Assembly: GCF_004570385.1 (NCBI RefSeq)
Contig: NZ_SPQL01000005.1
Span: 1-64,000 of the forward strand
Length of the DNA stretch: 64,000 nucleotides
DNA from: Blastococcus sp. CT_GayMR19
Lineage (GTDB): Bacteria; Actinomycetota; Actinomycetes; Mycobacteriales; Geodermatophilaceae
Reading direction: 5' to 3'
A program made the translations under genes and the position numbers. Shown here in pieces: positions 1 through 17,222 of the stretch. Below the pieces are notes generated by a model. That model ran no database searches. It was given only the letters and a program-made list of their open reading frames with translations, and had not been told where the DNA came from. The stretch's first letter is position 1. Each line of letters starts with the position of its first letter.

Positions 1-1
1 G

Positions 2-664
2 ATCTCTCCGGTCGCCGGCGCTGCCCGGCCCGCCCCCGCCCGGTCCGCCGCCGGCCGGGACGCCGCCGGCCGGGACGCCGCCGGTTCCCGGGCGAAGGTC
101 TCGGCGGGAGCGCCGTCGGCACGGACCGGCCGACGCGTCTCCGCACTCGCCCTGGTGCTCGCGCTGCTGTGCGTCCTGGCCGCGGCCGGCGCGGGTCTGC
201 TCCTCTGGCAGCGGCTGAACCCGAGCCATGTCGACACGTCCGTCCTCACCGCCACCCGCAGCGGCGTCCAGGCGCTCTACGCCTACGACTACCGCGACTC
301 CGAGGGCAGCGTCGATCGCAAGCTCGACGTGCTCACCGGTGAGCTGCGGGAGCAGTACGAGACCGACCTGGCCCAGGGCGGGATCCTCGACACCTACGAG
401 CAGGTCTCCGCGACCACCAGCTACGAGGTCGTCGACGTCGGCCTGCAGCGGATCAACGACGCGCAGGACACCGCCACTCTCGTGGTGTTCGGCAGGTACG
501 TCGTGCAGTCGGCCACCACGGGCCAGGAACCCGCACCCGAGGGGTCCGAGTGCGAGGTGAGCCCGGAGGGTGCCCAGTCCTGCACCCAGACGGTCCAGGT
601 GGGTGTGATCCAGGTCGACGGGGAGTGGAAGATCAACGAGCTCACCCTGCTCACGACCAGTTGA
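2..664 (+). CDS. Mce-associated-like membrane protein, 5' end outside the window
   Basis: The frame is open from base 2, so the true start probably lies upstream; an in-frame GTG at 155 is possible but would cut into the membrane segment. What is visible is an Ala/Gly/Arg-rich cytoplasmic stretch, one hydrophobic helix encoded at about 137-210, then an extracytoplasmic domain ending in a DGEWKI-type motif before the stop. That single-helix plus small alpha/beta domain layout is typical of actinobacterial Mce-associated proteins, which accompany MCE lipid-transport operons. Actinobacteria often carry such operons upstream of rpoB, which fits the position. No MCE gene is inside the window, so the assignment is by architecture only. 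Confidence 0.55.
   Translation: MSPVAGAARPAPARSAAGRDAAGRDAAGSRAKVSAGAPSARTGRRVSALALVLALLCVLAAAGAGLLLWQRLNPSHVDTSVLTATRSGVQALYAYDYRDSEGSVDRKLDVLTGELREQYETDLAQGGILDTYEQVSATTSYEVVDVGLQRINDAQDTATLVVFGRYVVQSATTGQEPAPEGSECEVSPEGAQSCTQTVQVGVIQVDGEWKINELTLLTTS
47..84 (+). repeat. 15-bp tandem repeat, about 2.5 copies
   Basis: A GCCGCCGGCCGGGAC unit occurs at 47-61 and 62-76, with a partial third copy at 77-84. Fifteen bases keep frame, so it encodes an Ala-Ala-Gly-Arg-Asp repeat in the cytoplasmic tail of the partial membrane protein. Such a repeat is likely to vary in copy number between strains. Confidence 0.7.
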
Positions 665-1044
665 TCCCGCGGGCACTGCCGATCCCGCCCGCCCCGCCGC
701 GGCGTGGCATTCCCCCCGGGGACCGTCGGCTGGCATCATGGGCCCCGCACCTGCCTGGCATCCGCGCTCGCACGACCGCCGGTCCCCGGGATGTGGCGCC
801 GGTCGCACCTGCGCCCCCGACGTGGACAGCGCCCGTGAGCACGGGTAGGGTTTCCTGTTGCGCTGCCCTCTGACTGCCTGCCCGCCGAGACGGGTCACCA
901 GGGGTGCCCGGGATCAGTCCCGTTCACCTCGTGATCGGACCCCTCCGGAACGTCGGACAGATCAGGTGGACAGCTCCGCCATTTACCGACGACGACCCCG
1001 CACAGTCCCGCCCGCACGTCGTGAGGTCCTTGGAAGGACGCATC
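665..1044. other. Intergenic region and long leader upstream of rpoB
   Basis: This 380-base gap holds the rpoB promoter (823-851) and a predicted leader of about 187 nt. The rpoB frame is open from 904 and has a GTG there, but the residues encoded at 904-1044 do not look like RpoB. No other convincing gene was seen. Confidence 0.6.
823..851 (+). promoter_or_regulatory. Predicted housekeeping promoter of rpoBC
   Basis: A -35 TGGACA (823-828), a 17-bp spacer and a -10 TAGGGT (846-851) fit the actinobacterial group-1 sigma pattern (TTGAC / TANNNT). Transcription would start near 858. It lies in non-coding sequence directly before rpoB. Confidence 0.6.
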
Positions 1045-4554
<3,510 letters not shown>

Positions 4555-4560
4555 TCGGTA

Positions 4561-4586
4561 GCCGGCCGGCCTTCGGGCCGGCCGGC
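4561..4586 (+). promoter_or_regulatory. rpoB-rpoC intercistronic UUCG hairpin
   Basis: A perfect 11-bp inverted repeat (4561-4571 with 4576-4586) closes a TTCG tetraloop. It begins six bases after the rpoB stop codon and has no T-run behind it. A cUUCGg-capped stem is exceptionally stable, so it may act as a processing site, a 3'-end protector or a partial attenuator rather than a full terminator. Confidence 0.7.
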
Positions 4587-4639
4587 ACCCACCCACTTGG
4601 ACATAAGAGAAGAACTAGCCCCGGAAAGGGGTCATCACG

Positions 4640-8551
<3,912 letters not shown>

Positions 8552-8569
8552 TCTCCCGTAGGCAGTGAC

Positions 8570-8608
8570 GACAGGGCCCCGTAGGTCATCGACCTACGGG
8601 GCCCTGTC
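8570..8608 (+). terminator. rpoBC terminator
   Basis: A perfect 18-bp stem (8570-8587 with 8591-8608) with a 3-nt loop begins 18 nt after the rpoC stop. There is no long T-tract, as is usual in high-GC actinobacteria. It ends the rpoBC unit. Confidence 0.8.
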
Positions 8609-8611
8609 GCA

Positions 8612-8722
8612 ATGACACCGCGGTCCTCCGGACCGCACCGCGTCCAGGTGCCGTCCCCTGCTGAGCGGAGCCGCTGCGTCACCGCTGCTTCTGGACCCTT
8701 CTGGCCCCACTCGGCGCGACAG
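8612..8722 (+). repeat. Dispersed intergenic hairpin element, copy 1
   Basis: This copy starts with ATGACA, then a 7-bp stem with a TCC loop (GCGGTCC-TCC-GGACCGC, 8620-8636). It continues through a conserved block containing CGGAGCCGCTGCGTCAC and ends near TCGGCGCGACAG. Related copies are at 36931-37061, 42824-42930 and 57567-57675. This one follows the rpoC terminator and lies between convergent genes. Confidence 0.75.
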
Positions 8723-8731
8723 AGCACCCCA

Positions 8732-8781
8732 GCGAGAGCCGCCCCGCAAGCGCGAGGGCCGCGCTGCAGGGCGGCTCTCGC
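8732..8781 (-). terminator. Probable terminator of the LLM oxidoreductase gene
   Basis: A 13-bp perfect inverted repeat (8732-8744 with 8769-8781) with a 24-nt loop lies about 40 bases downstream of the leftward LLM gene stop. A further copy of the right arm (GGCGGCTCTCG) lies at about 8790-8800. No T-run follows, so the call rests on position and stem strength. Confidence 0.5.
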
Positions 8782-8823
8782 GGTCGTACGGCGGCTCTCG
8801 TGGCCGGCGGGGGAGTGCCGCCG

Positions 8824-9864
8824 TCAGCCGCCCAGCCTCTTCATCGTCTCCACCGTCTTCAGGCGGGCCTCGCGGCTGCCGTCCATCGGCTGGACGGCGA
8901 GCGTGGTGACGCCGGCCTCGGCGAACGCGGCGATCCGCTCGGCGACGTAGGACTCGGGGCCGATCAGCGAGACGGCGCGGACGAGCTCGTCGGGCAGCGC
9001 CGCCGCGGCCTCGTCCTTCTTCCCGTCCAGGTAGAGGTCCTGCACCGTCTTCGCCTCGGCCTCGAAGCCGTACCGGACGGCGAGGTCGTTGTAGAAGTTC
9101 TTGCCGCGGGCGCCCATGCCGCCGACGTAGAGGGCCAGCGCCGGCCGGACCTGGTCGTGCAGGGCGTCGACGTCGTCACCGATGGCGACCGGGACGCCCA
9201 CGAGCACCTGCAGCTCACCCAGGGACGGGTCCCGCCTCGCTCTGCCGGCCGCCAGCGATTCGCCCCAGACGTCGGCCGCCCGCTCGGGGTGGAACCAGAT
9301 CGGCTCCCAGATCTCGGCGATCTCGGCCGCCAGCTCCACGTTCTTCGGGCCCAGCGCGGCCAGCAGGATCGGGATGTCCGACCGCAACGGGGTGTTGATC
9401 AGCTTCAGCGGCTTGCCGAGCCCGGTGCCCTGCTCCGGCGGCAGCGGGATCGTGTACTTCTTGCCCGCGTGCTCCAGCCGCTCGCGGCGCCAGACCTGGC
9501 GGCAGATCTCCACGACCTCGCGGGTGCGCTGGAGCGGGGCGTCGTACGGGACGCCGTGCCAGCCCTCGATCACCTGTGGTCCGGAGGCGCCGAGGCCCAG
9601 GGTGAACCGGCCGTCGGAGACGAAGTCGAGCCCGGCGGCGGTCATGGCGGTCAGCGCGGGAGTGCGGCTGTAGATGGGCAGGATCGCGCTCATCAGCTCG
9701 ACCCGCTCGGTCACGGCGGCCAGGTAGCCGAGCTGACTCACGGCGTCGAAGGTGTAGACCTCCGCCATCATCGCTACGTCGAGCCCGGCGGACTCCAGAT
9801 CGCGGATCTCCGACGCGGTCTCCTTGAACCCACCGCTGTAGCTCGCCTGGATGCCGATGCGCAC
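8824..9864 (-). CDS. LLM-class, probably F420-dependent, oxidoreductase
   Basis: This is a 346-residue luciferase-like monooxygenase fold protein. The family layout is visible: an N-terminal RIGIQ strand, a LESAGLD helix, the GRFTLGLGASGPQV strand-loop that binds the cofactor phosphate region, and a C-terminal GPESYVAERI..AEAGVTTL segment. Actinobacterial members usually use F420 rather than FMN; the sequence alone does not prove which, and no substrate can be inferred. I start at the GTG at 9864, because GAGGAG lies just upstream and the product begins as other members do; a frame open to 9909 adds a Pro/Arg-rich leader. It is transcribed toward rpoC, ahead of its own terminator. Confidence 0.85.
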   Translation of the reverse strand: MRIGIQASYSGGFKETASEIRDLESAGLDVAMMAEVYTFDAVSQLGYLAAVTERVELMSAILPIYSRTPALTAMTAAGLDFVSDGRFTLGLGASGPQVIEGWHGVPYDAPLQRTREVVEICRQVWRRERLEHAGKKYTIPLPPEQGTGLGKPLKLINTPLRSDIPILLAALGPKNVELAAEIAEIWEPIWFHPERAADVWGESLAAGRARRDPSLGELQVLVGVPVAIGDDVDALHDQVRPALALYVGGMGARGKNFYNDLAVRYGFEAEAKTVQDLYLDGKKDEAAAALPDELVRAVSLIGPESYVAERIAAFAEAGVTTLAVQPMDGSREARLKTVETMKRLGG

Positions 9865-9950
9865 GTCCGCTCCTCGGGGTCGCGGCACCACCGTTGGCGC
9901 CACGGGCACGCTATCGGCCGCGCGCCGAGGCCCGTCCGCGACGGGGGTGG

Positions 9951-10166
9951 TCAGAGCGCGCGGACGGCGCCCACGACCTCCGTCACCACGCGGACGCCGT
10001 CGACGTCCTGCGGCACCCGTGCGGCCGCCGCGGCGTCGGCCAGGTCGACCTTGACCACGTAGCCGCTCTCCCGGCGGGCCAGGCCGATCCCGAGAACGCC
10101 GGGCTCAGCGGCGAGCCGGAAGGCCAGCGCACTCCTGGCCGCGCGGGCGGCAGTTCGATCGGTCAT
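9951..10166 (-). CDS. Small standalone protease-associated domain protein (71 aa)
   Basis: This 71-residue protein has an Ala-rich helix, then a GVLGIGLARRESGYVVKVDL strand-turn-strand and a GVRVVTEVVG strand. The arrangement (glycine-rich strand, aliphatic strand, loop, V-rich strand) resembles the non-catalytic N-terminal region of the neighbouring trypsin-like protease, which has IAVGLAPAGDGRARVAVRL followed by IDIRVIGRVRAL. It lies 60 nt downstream of that protease on the same strand, so the two are probably cotranscribed. I infer an accessory or regulatory version of the protease N-domain. No function is established, and there is no signal peptide or membrane helix. Confidence 0.6.
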   Translation of the reverse strand: MTDRTAARAARSALAFRLAAEPGVLGIGLARRESGYVVKVDLADAAAAARVPQDVDGVRVVTEVVGAVRAL

Positions 10167-10226
10167 CCGGCCATGGTGCCCCTGTTGTGCCTGCGAGCAC
10201 AGCTCCCGGCCCCCGGCCGGGGGAAT

Positions 10227-11195
10227 TCAGTCGACCACCCACTCGGCGCCGAGGACGGCCAGCACCGTCGACAAGGGGCTGGCGAAGGTGACCCCGGCTC
10301 CACCGTCGCCGCCGGTGGAGCTGCCCGCGAAGAGCAGGCAGAGCGGCGCGCGGTCCCGGCTGCGCCAGATGACCGAGCCGCTGTCGCCGCCCTGGCTGAA
10401 CGCCCCCGCCCGGCCGGCGATCTCGATCTGGTCGTCGAAGCGGTAGATGCCGCCGTCGTACTCGACCGCCACCCCGTCCACCTCCACCGCGGTGACCCGG
10501 CCGTGCGTGTGCCCGGTCGTCCGGCCCACCTTCTCGACGAGCTCGTCGGGCTCGATGTCGAGGCTGCCCGGGATCGGGCCGGCCAGGGGACCGCCGGGCA
10601 GGTCGCCCGGTTCGGCCGCCACGCCCGGGTCGAGCGTCGCGACGGCGGCGTCCACCAGGTTGGCGCGGGCCGCGGTCAGGCCCTCGAACGCGCTCAGCGT
10701 GGCCACGCGGTCCGCCGCTGTTCCGCCGTCGGCCGGTCCGGGCTGGACGACGGGATCCCCGATCCGTGCGGCGCCGCTGGCCGCCAGCACGTGGTTGTTG
10801 GAGAGGATCGCCGGCCTCCCGCCCACGCGTACGAACCCGCCGAGCGTGCCGGCGGTGACGTCGAGGTGGGCCACGGACAGCCCCGGGCGCAGGGGGCGGA
10901 CCCGGCGCTGCAGGTCGTCCGGCGCGGGGGAGGAGAGCGCGCGCACCCGGCCGATGACCCGGATGTCGATCTGGGCCTCGGCCGCCCGGCCCAGGTCGGG
11001 CAGGAGCGCACGATCCGCCTCTTCCTCCAGCCGGACGGCGACGCGAGCCCGGCCGTCCCCGGCCGGGGCCAGCCCGACGGCGATCTGCGGCCGCCGGTCC
11101 CGGGGGTCGTAGTCGGAGGCCTGCGCGGCCGGAAGCTCTGCCTCGACGGCCGCCAGGATGCGGGCCTTGAGCTCACGGGCGGAATCAGGCTGCAC
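10227..11195 (-). CDS. Trypsin-like (S1) serine protease without signal peptide
   Basis: This is a 322-residue protein. Residues 1 to about 110 form a non-catalytic domain; the rest is a chymotrypsin-fold protease. The triad is readable as His135 in NNHVL, Asp182 in LVDAAV and Ser272 in GGDSGS. The His motif is NNHVL rather than the usual TAGHC. There is no signal peptide or lipobox, so the enzyme is predicted to be cytoplasmic, unlike most actinobacterial trypsins. The start is GTG at 11195 with GGAGGA just upstream. It is divergent from the str operon and probably cotranscribed with the 71-residue protein downstream. The substrate is unknown. Confidence 0.85.
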   Translation of the reverse strand: MQPDSARELKARILAAVEAELPAAQASDYDPRDRRPQIAVGLAPAGDGRARVAVRLEEEADRALLPDLGRAAEAQIDIRVIGRVRALSSPAPDDLQRRVRPLRPGLSVAHLDVTAGTLGGFVRVGGRPAILSNNHVLAASGAARIGDPVVQPGPADGGTAADRVATLSAFEGLTAARANLVDAAVATLDPGVAAEPGDLPGGPLAGPIPGSLDIEPDELVEKVGRTTGHTHGRVTAVEVDGVAVEYDGGIYRFDDQIEIAGRAGAFSQGGDSGSVIWRSRDRAPLCLLFAGSSTGGDGGAGVTFASPLSTVLAVLGAEWVVD

Positions 11196-11797
11196 GAGGT
11201 CCTCCGGGGTCGGGAACGGGCGGTCGGAACGACGGTAAGCGGGACCCCGGACGATTTCGGGACAGCGGCGCGCTGCGCCGCCCCGCGGCGGCGTCCGCGA
11301 GGTACCGTCGCAGCCGCTGCCGGGTCCTCCCCGGGCGGCGGTGCGCAGCCGGGAAGAGGCCGGTCCCGGGCGCCGTTGCCCCGGGTGTCGTCCGCCCCGG
11401 TGGGCGATCGCAGGCCTGTGTCCAAGAGCATGGGGACCCGGTTTTGACCGGTCTCCGGGGCGCGGGTACTGTGGGCTGCTGTGCCCAGGGTGCCTGGGCC
11501 TGCTCCCGTTCGCGGTGCGCCTGGGTGACCTTCCGGTTGCCGGGGACCGCCTCCCGGTTCACAGCCGGAAGGCGGCGGCGCCGAGTCGCGAGGGGCGACG
11601 GAGTCCGGTCCGAATCTCATCGGCCGGCCCCGGGAAGGGCGACACGCCCGACCGCGGGGGTCGGACGGTGGTGGACGGCCTGATCCGGAAGGGCTCCTCG
11701 TCGGGCCGGCACCCAGCACCACAGCACGAGCGCACGACCAGGCAGAACCAATACGTCAGCAGCACGACCCAGCGCAGGTAGGAGATCAAGGCCACCC
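11196..11797. other. Divergent intergenic region with long rpsL leader
   Basis: This 602-base gap separates the leftward protease gene from rpsL. It contains the str promoter (11444-11472) and then a leader of about 320 nt. The leader is GC-rich and able to fold, and has a CA-rich stretch near 11712-11745 just before the AGGAG of rpsL. Frames inside it do not resemble proteins. No convincing promoter for the protease was recognised. Confidence 0.5.
11444..11472 (+). promoter_or_regulatory. Predicted str-operon promoter
   Basis: A -35 TTGACC (11444-11449), exactly 17 bp of spacer, and a -10 TACTGT (11467-11472) make this the closest match to a housekeeping promoter in the window. It would start transcription near 11479, leaving a leader of roughly 320 nt before rpsL. 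Confidence 0.75.
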
Positions 11798-12172
11798 ATG
11801 CCCACGATCAACCAGCTGGTCCGCAAGGGCCGCGAGGACAAGGTCGAGAAGACCAAGACCCCGGCGCTGAAGGGTTCGCCCCAGCGTCGCGGAGTCTGCA
11901 CGCGCGTCTACACGACGACGCCGAAGAAGCCGAACTCGGCGCTGCGCAAGGTCGCTCGCGTCCGCCTCACCAGTGGCATCGAGGTGACCGCCTACATCCC
12001 GGGCGTCGGACACAACCTGCAGGAGCACTCCATGGTGCTCGTGCGCGGCGGCCGGGTGAAGGACCTCCCCGGCGTGCGTTACAAGATCATCCGCGGTTCG
12101 CTGGACACCCAGGGCGTCCGCAACCGCAAGCAGGCCCGTAGCAAGTACGGCGCCAAGAAGGAGAAGAGCTAA
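11798..12172 (+). CDS. rpsL: 30S ribosomal protein S12
   Basis: S12, 124 residues, sits at the decoding centre. The [13 protein letters not shown] motif places Lys43, and the GVRYKIIRG motif places Lys88. These are the two lysines whose substitution gives streptomycin resistance in mycobacteria, so both positions are of the sensitive type. The start is ATG with GTAGGAG upstream. It is first in the str operon and overlaps rpsG by one base (TAATG), so there is no room for the intercistronic S7 operator known from E. coli. Confidence 0.98.
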   Translation: MPTINQLVRKGREDKVEKTKTPALKGSPQRRGVCTRVYTTTPKKPNSALRKVARVRLTSGIEVTAYIPGVGHNLQEHSMVLVRGGRVKDLPGVRYKIIRGSLDTQGVRNRKQARSKYGAKKEKS

Positions 12173-12642
12173 TGCCGCGCAAGGGCCCCGCCCCGAAGCG
12201 ACCGCTGATCGCCGACCCGGTCTACCAGTCGCCGCTGGTCACCCAGCTGGTGAACAAGGTGCTGGTCGACGGCAAGCGTTCGGTCGCCGAGGCGATCGTC
12301 TACGGCGCCCTCGAGGGTGCCCGCGCCAAGAGCGACACCGACCCGGTCGTCACGCTCAAGCGCGCGCTGGACAACGTCAAGCCGGCCCTCGAGGTCCGCA
12401 GCCGCCGCGTCGGTGGTGCGACCTACCAGGTCCCGGTCGAGGTCCGCGCCTCGCGCAGCACCACGCTCGGCCTCCGCTGGCTGATCCAGTACAGCCGGGC
12501 CCGTCGCGAGAAGACGATGACCGAGCGCCTCATGAACGAGCTCCTCGACGCCAGCAACGGCCTCGGTGCCGCCGTGAAGCGCCGCGAGGACACCCACAAG
12601 ATGGCCGAGTCGAACAAGGCCTTCGCGCACTACCGCTGGTGA
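12172..12642 (+). CDS. rpsG: 30S ribosomal protein S7
   Basis: S7, 156 residues, nucleates assembly of the 30S head and contacts the E-site tRNA. It begins [10 protein letters not shown] and contains the YQVPVEV[18 protein letters not shown] core and the C-terminal AFAHYRW end of actinobacterial S7. Its ATG shares a base with the rpsL stop, indicating translational coupling. The 102-nt gap to fusA has its own purine-rich ribosome site (GAAGAGGAG) before fusA. Confidence 0.98.
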   Translation: MPRKGPAPKRPLIADPVYQSPLVTQLVNKVLVDGKRSVAEAIVYGALEGARAKSDTDPVVTLKRALDNVKPALEVRSRRVGGATYQVPVEVRASRSTTLGLRWLIQYSRARREKTMTERLMNELLDASNGLGAAVKRREDTHKMAESNKAFAHYRW

Positions 12643-12744
12643 CGTCCGTTCACCTGCACCCGCTGCCCGCGGGAAGCCCGGGGCGCTTCCAACAGGTCGT
12701 AGCCCCGGAACCCGCACGCGGACCCGAACGAAGAGGAGTAAGAG

Positions 12745-14841
<2,097 letters not shown>

Positions 14842-14940
14842 CGACCTGTCGGCCGCGGGCTCCCTGCCCGCGACCGGCTAGCACCGCCCGCAACCCCCCA
14901 AGCACGCGCACGACTGCGAAGACACGGAGAGAGGATCCCA

Positions 14941-16134
14941 GTGGCCAAGGCCAAGTTCGAGCGGACCAAGCCGCACGTCAACATCGGCACCATCGGGCAC
15001 ATCGACCATGGGAAGACGACGCTCACCGCGGCGATTACCAAGGTCCTGCACGACAAGTACCCGAACCTCAACGAGGCGTCGGCGTTCGACCAGATCGACA
15101 AGGCGCCCGAGGAGAAGGCTCGTGGCATCACGATCTCCATCGCGCACGTCGAGTACCAGACGGAGAACCGCCACTACGCGCACGTCGACTGCCCCGGGCA
15201 CGCCGACTACATCAAGAACATGATCACCGGTGCCGCGCAGATGGACGGCGCGATCCTCGTGGTCGCCGCCACCGACGGCCCCATGCCGCAGACGAAGGAG
15301 CACGTCCTCCTGGCCCGCCAGGTCGGCGTCCCCTACATCGTCGTGGCGCTGAACAAGGCCGACATGGTCGACGACGAGGAGATCCTGGAGCTCGTCGAGC
15401 TCGAGGTCCGCGAGCTCCTCAGCGAGTACGAGTTCCCGGGCGACGACCTCCCCGTGGTCCGCGTCTCGGCGCTGAAGGCGCTCGAGGGCGACAAGGAGTG
15501 GGGCGACAAGCTCATGGAGCTCATGGACGCGGTCGACACCGCGATCCCCGAGCCCGAGCGTGAGATCGACAAGCCGTTCCTCATGCCCGTCGAGGACGTC
15601 TTCACGATCACCGGCCGTGGCACCGTCGTCACCGGTCGCGTCGAGCGCGGCATCGTCAAGGTCTCCGAGGAGATCGAGATCGTCGGCATCCGCGAGAACT
15701 CGACCAAGACGACCGTCACCGGCGTCGAGATGTTCCGCAAGCTGCTCGACCAGGGTCAGGCCGGCGACAACGTGGGCCTGCTGCTGCGCGGCATCAAGCG
15801 CGAGGACGTCGAGCGCGGCCAGGTCGTCGTGAAGCCCGGTTCGATCACCCCGCACACGAACTTCGAGGGCTCGGTCTACATCCTCTCGAAGGACGAGGGT
15901 GGCCGTCACACGCCGTTCTTCAACAACTACCGTCCCCAGTTCTACTTCCGGACGACGGACGTGACGGGCGTCGTGACGCTGCCCGCCGGCACCGAGATGG
16001 TCATGCCCGGCGACAACACCGAGATGACGGTCGAGCTGATCCAGCCGATCGCCATGGAGGAGGGCCTGCGCTTCGCCATCCGTGAGGGTGGCCGCACCGT
16101 CGGCGCCGGCCGGGTCGTCAAGATCAACAAGTAG
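14941..16134 (+). CDS. tuf: Elongation factor Tu
   Basis: EF-Tu, 397 residues, delivers aminoacyl-tRNA to the ribosome. The P-loop GHIDHGKTT spans residues 19-27; DCPGHADY and [10 protein letters not shown] are the G3 and G4 motifs; domains 2 and 3 end in GRVVKINK. The start is GTG at 14941 after AGAGAGG. It closes the str operon and is followed at once by a strong terminator. Some actinobacteria have two tuf genes; only one is present here. Confidence 0.98.
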   Translation: MAKAKFERTKPHVNIGTIGHIDHGKTTLTAAITKVLHDKYPNLNEASAFDQIDKAPEEKARGITISIAHVEYQTENRHYAHVDCPGHADYIKNMITGAAQMDGAILVVAATDGPMPQTKEHVLLARQVGVPYIVVALNKADMVDDEEILELVELEVRELLSEYEFPGDDLPVVRVSALKALEGDKEWGDKLMELMDAVDTAIPEPEREIDKPFLMPVEDVFTITGRGTVVTGRVERGIVKVSEEIEIVGIRENSTKTTVTGVEMFRKLLDQGQAGDNVGLLLRGIKREDVERGQVVVKPGSITPHTNFEGSVYILSKDEGGRHTPFFNNYRPQFYFRTTDVTGVVTLPAGTEMVMPGDNTEMTVELIQPIAMEEGLRFAIREGGRTVGAGRVVKINK

Positions 16135-16141
16135 TACCCCC

Positions 16142-16175
16142 GACGGGCGGCGGCCGCGAACGGCCGCCGCCCGTC
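16142..16175 (+). terminator. str-operon terminator
   Basis: A perfect 15-bp GC stem (16142-16156 with 16161-16175) closes a CGAA tetraloop seven bases after the tuf stop. Only about 60 nt separate it from rpsJ, and no clear new promoter was recognised there, so part of the S10 operon transcription may be readthrough. Confidence 0.8.
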
Positions 16176-16235
16176 ACCCGGGTCACCGGACCCACTCGAA
16201 CCTTCACAACCGATCGGCAGGAGCAGAAGACAGCG

Positions 16236-16541
16236 ATGGCGGGACAGAAGATCCGCATCCGGCTGAAGGCCTACGACCACGAGGCGATCGATGCCTCGGC
16301 GCGACGCATCGTGGAGACGGTCACCAAGACCGGAGCGCGAGTGGTCGGCCCGGTGCCTCTGCCGACGGAGAAGAACGTGTACGCGGTGATCCGTTCGCCG
16401 CACAAGTACAAGGACTCGTTCGAGCACTTCGAGATGCGCACGCACAAGCGGCTCATCGACATCCTCGACCCGACGCCGAAGACGGTCGACGCGCTCATGC
16501 GCATCGACCTGCCGGCTTCGGTCGACGTCAACATCCAGTAA
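16236..16541 (+). CDS. rpsJ: 30S ribosomal protein S10
   Basis: S10, 101 residues, belongs to the 30S head and in other bacteria also forms the NusB-NusE antitermination pair. [15 protein letters not shown] near the N-terminus, the [17 protein letters not shown] loop and the [30 protein letters not shown] end are diagnostic. ATG at 16236 follows GGCAGGAGCAG. It opens the S10-spc operon 102 nt after tuf, and rplC follows after 15 nt. Confidence 0.98.
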   Translation: MAGQKIRIRLKAYDHEAIDASARRIVETVTKTGARVVGPVPLPTEKNVYAVIRSPHKYKDSFEHFEMRTHKRLIDILDPTPKTVDALMRIDLPASVDVNIQ

Positions 16542-16556
16542 GGGCTGTTTCCAGAC

Positions 16557-17222
16557 ATGGCGAGCACATTTCGCGGTCTCCTCGGCGAGAAGCTGGGGAT
16601 GACCCAGGTTTTCGACGAGAACAACCGTCTCGTGCCGGTGACCGTCGTCAAGGCGGGCCCGTGTGTGGTGACCCAGGTGCGCACCCCCGAGAACGACGGC
16701 TACTCCGCCGTCCAGCTCGGTTTCGGTGAGATCGACCCGCGCAAGGTGAACCGCCCCGAGGGCGGGCACTTCACCAAGGCGGGCGTCACGCCGCGGCGGC
16801 ACCTGGTGGAACTGCGCACCGAGGACGCCGGCGACTACACGGTCGGCCAGGAGCTGAACGCCGACGTGTTCGACGGCGTGGCCAAGGTCGACGTCATCGG
16901 CACCAGCAAGGGCAAGGGCACCGCCGGCGTCATGAAGCGTCACGGCTTCAAGGGCCTCGGCGCGTCCCACGGCACCCAGCGCAAGCACCGTTCACCCGGT
17001 TCCATCGGTGGCGCGTCCACCCCGGGCCGCGTGTTCAAGGGCCTGAAGATGGCCGGCCGCATGGGCAACGTGCGCACGACCACGCTCTCGCTGGTCGTCC
17101 ACAAGGTCGACACGGAGCGCGGGCTGCTGCTCATCAAGGGCGCCGTTCCCGGTCCGAAGGGTGGCCTCCTCCTCGTCCGTTCCGCGGTCAAGGGTGGCCC
17201 CGTGGGGAGTGACAGCAAGTGA
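16557..17222 (+). CDS. rplC: 50S ribosomal protein L3
   Basis: L3, 221 residues, is an early assembly protein reaching toward the peptidyl-transferase centre. The extended loop is seen as [15 protein letters not shown] followed by [14 protein letters not shown]. The start is ATG at 16557. The ribosome site is poor (only AAGGG overlapping the rpsJ stop), so translation may be coupled to rpsJ. Its stop overlaps the rplD start by four bases (GTGA). Confidence 0.98.
   Translation: MASTFRGLLGEKLGMTQVFDENNRLVPVTVVKAGPCVVTQVRTPENDGYSAVQLGFGEIDPRKVNRPEGGHFTKAGVTPRRHLVELRTEDAGDYTVGQELNADVFDGVAKVDVIGTSKGKGTAGVMKRHGFKGLGASHGTQRKHRSPGSIGGASTPGRVFKGLKMAGRMGNVRTTTLSLVVHKVDTERGLLLIKGAVPGPKGGLLLVRSAVKGGPVGSDSK

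Noticed and set aside
904-1044. Upstream extension of rpoB to a GTG at 904
   Set aside because: The extra residues have no similarity to RpoB, and a good ribosome site and family-like N-terminus support the TTG at 1045.
11196-11210. Fifth copy of the dispersed element at TCCTCCGG before the protease gene
   Set aside because: Only the short TCCTCCGG core matches; there is no paired stem and no flanking conservation. It is simply the protease ribosome site.
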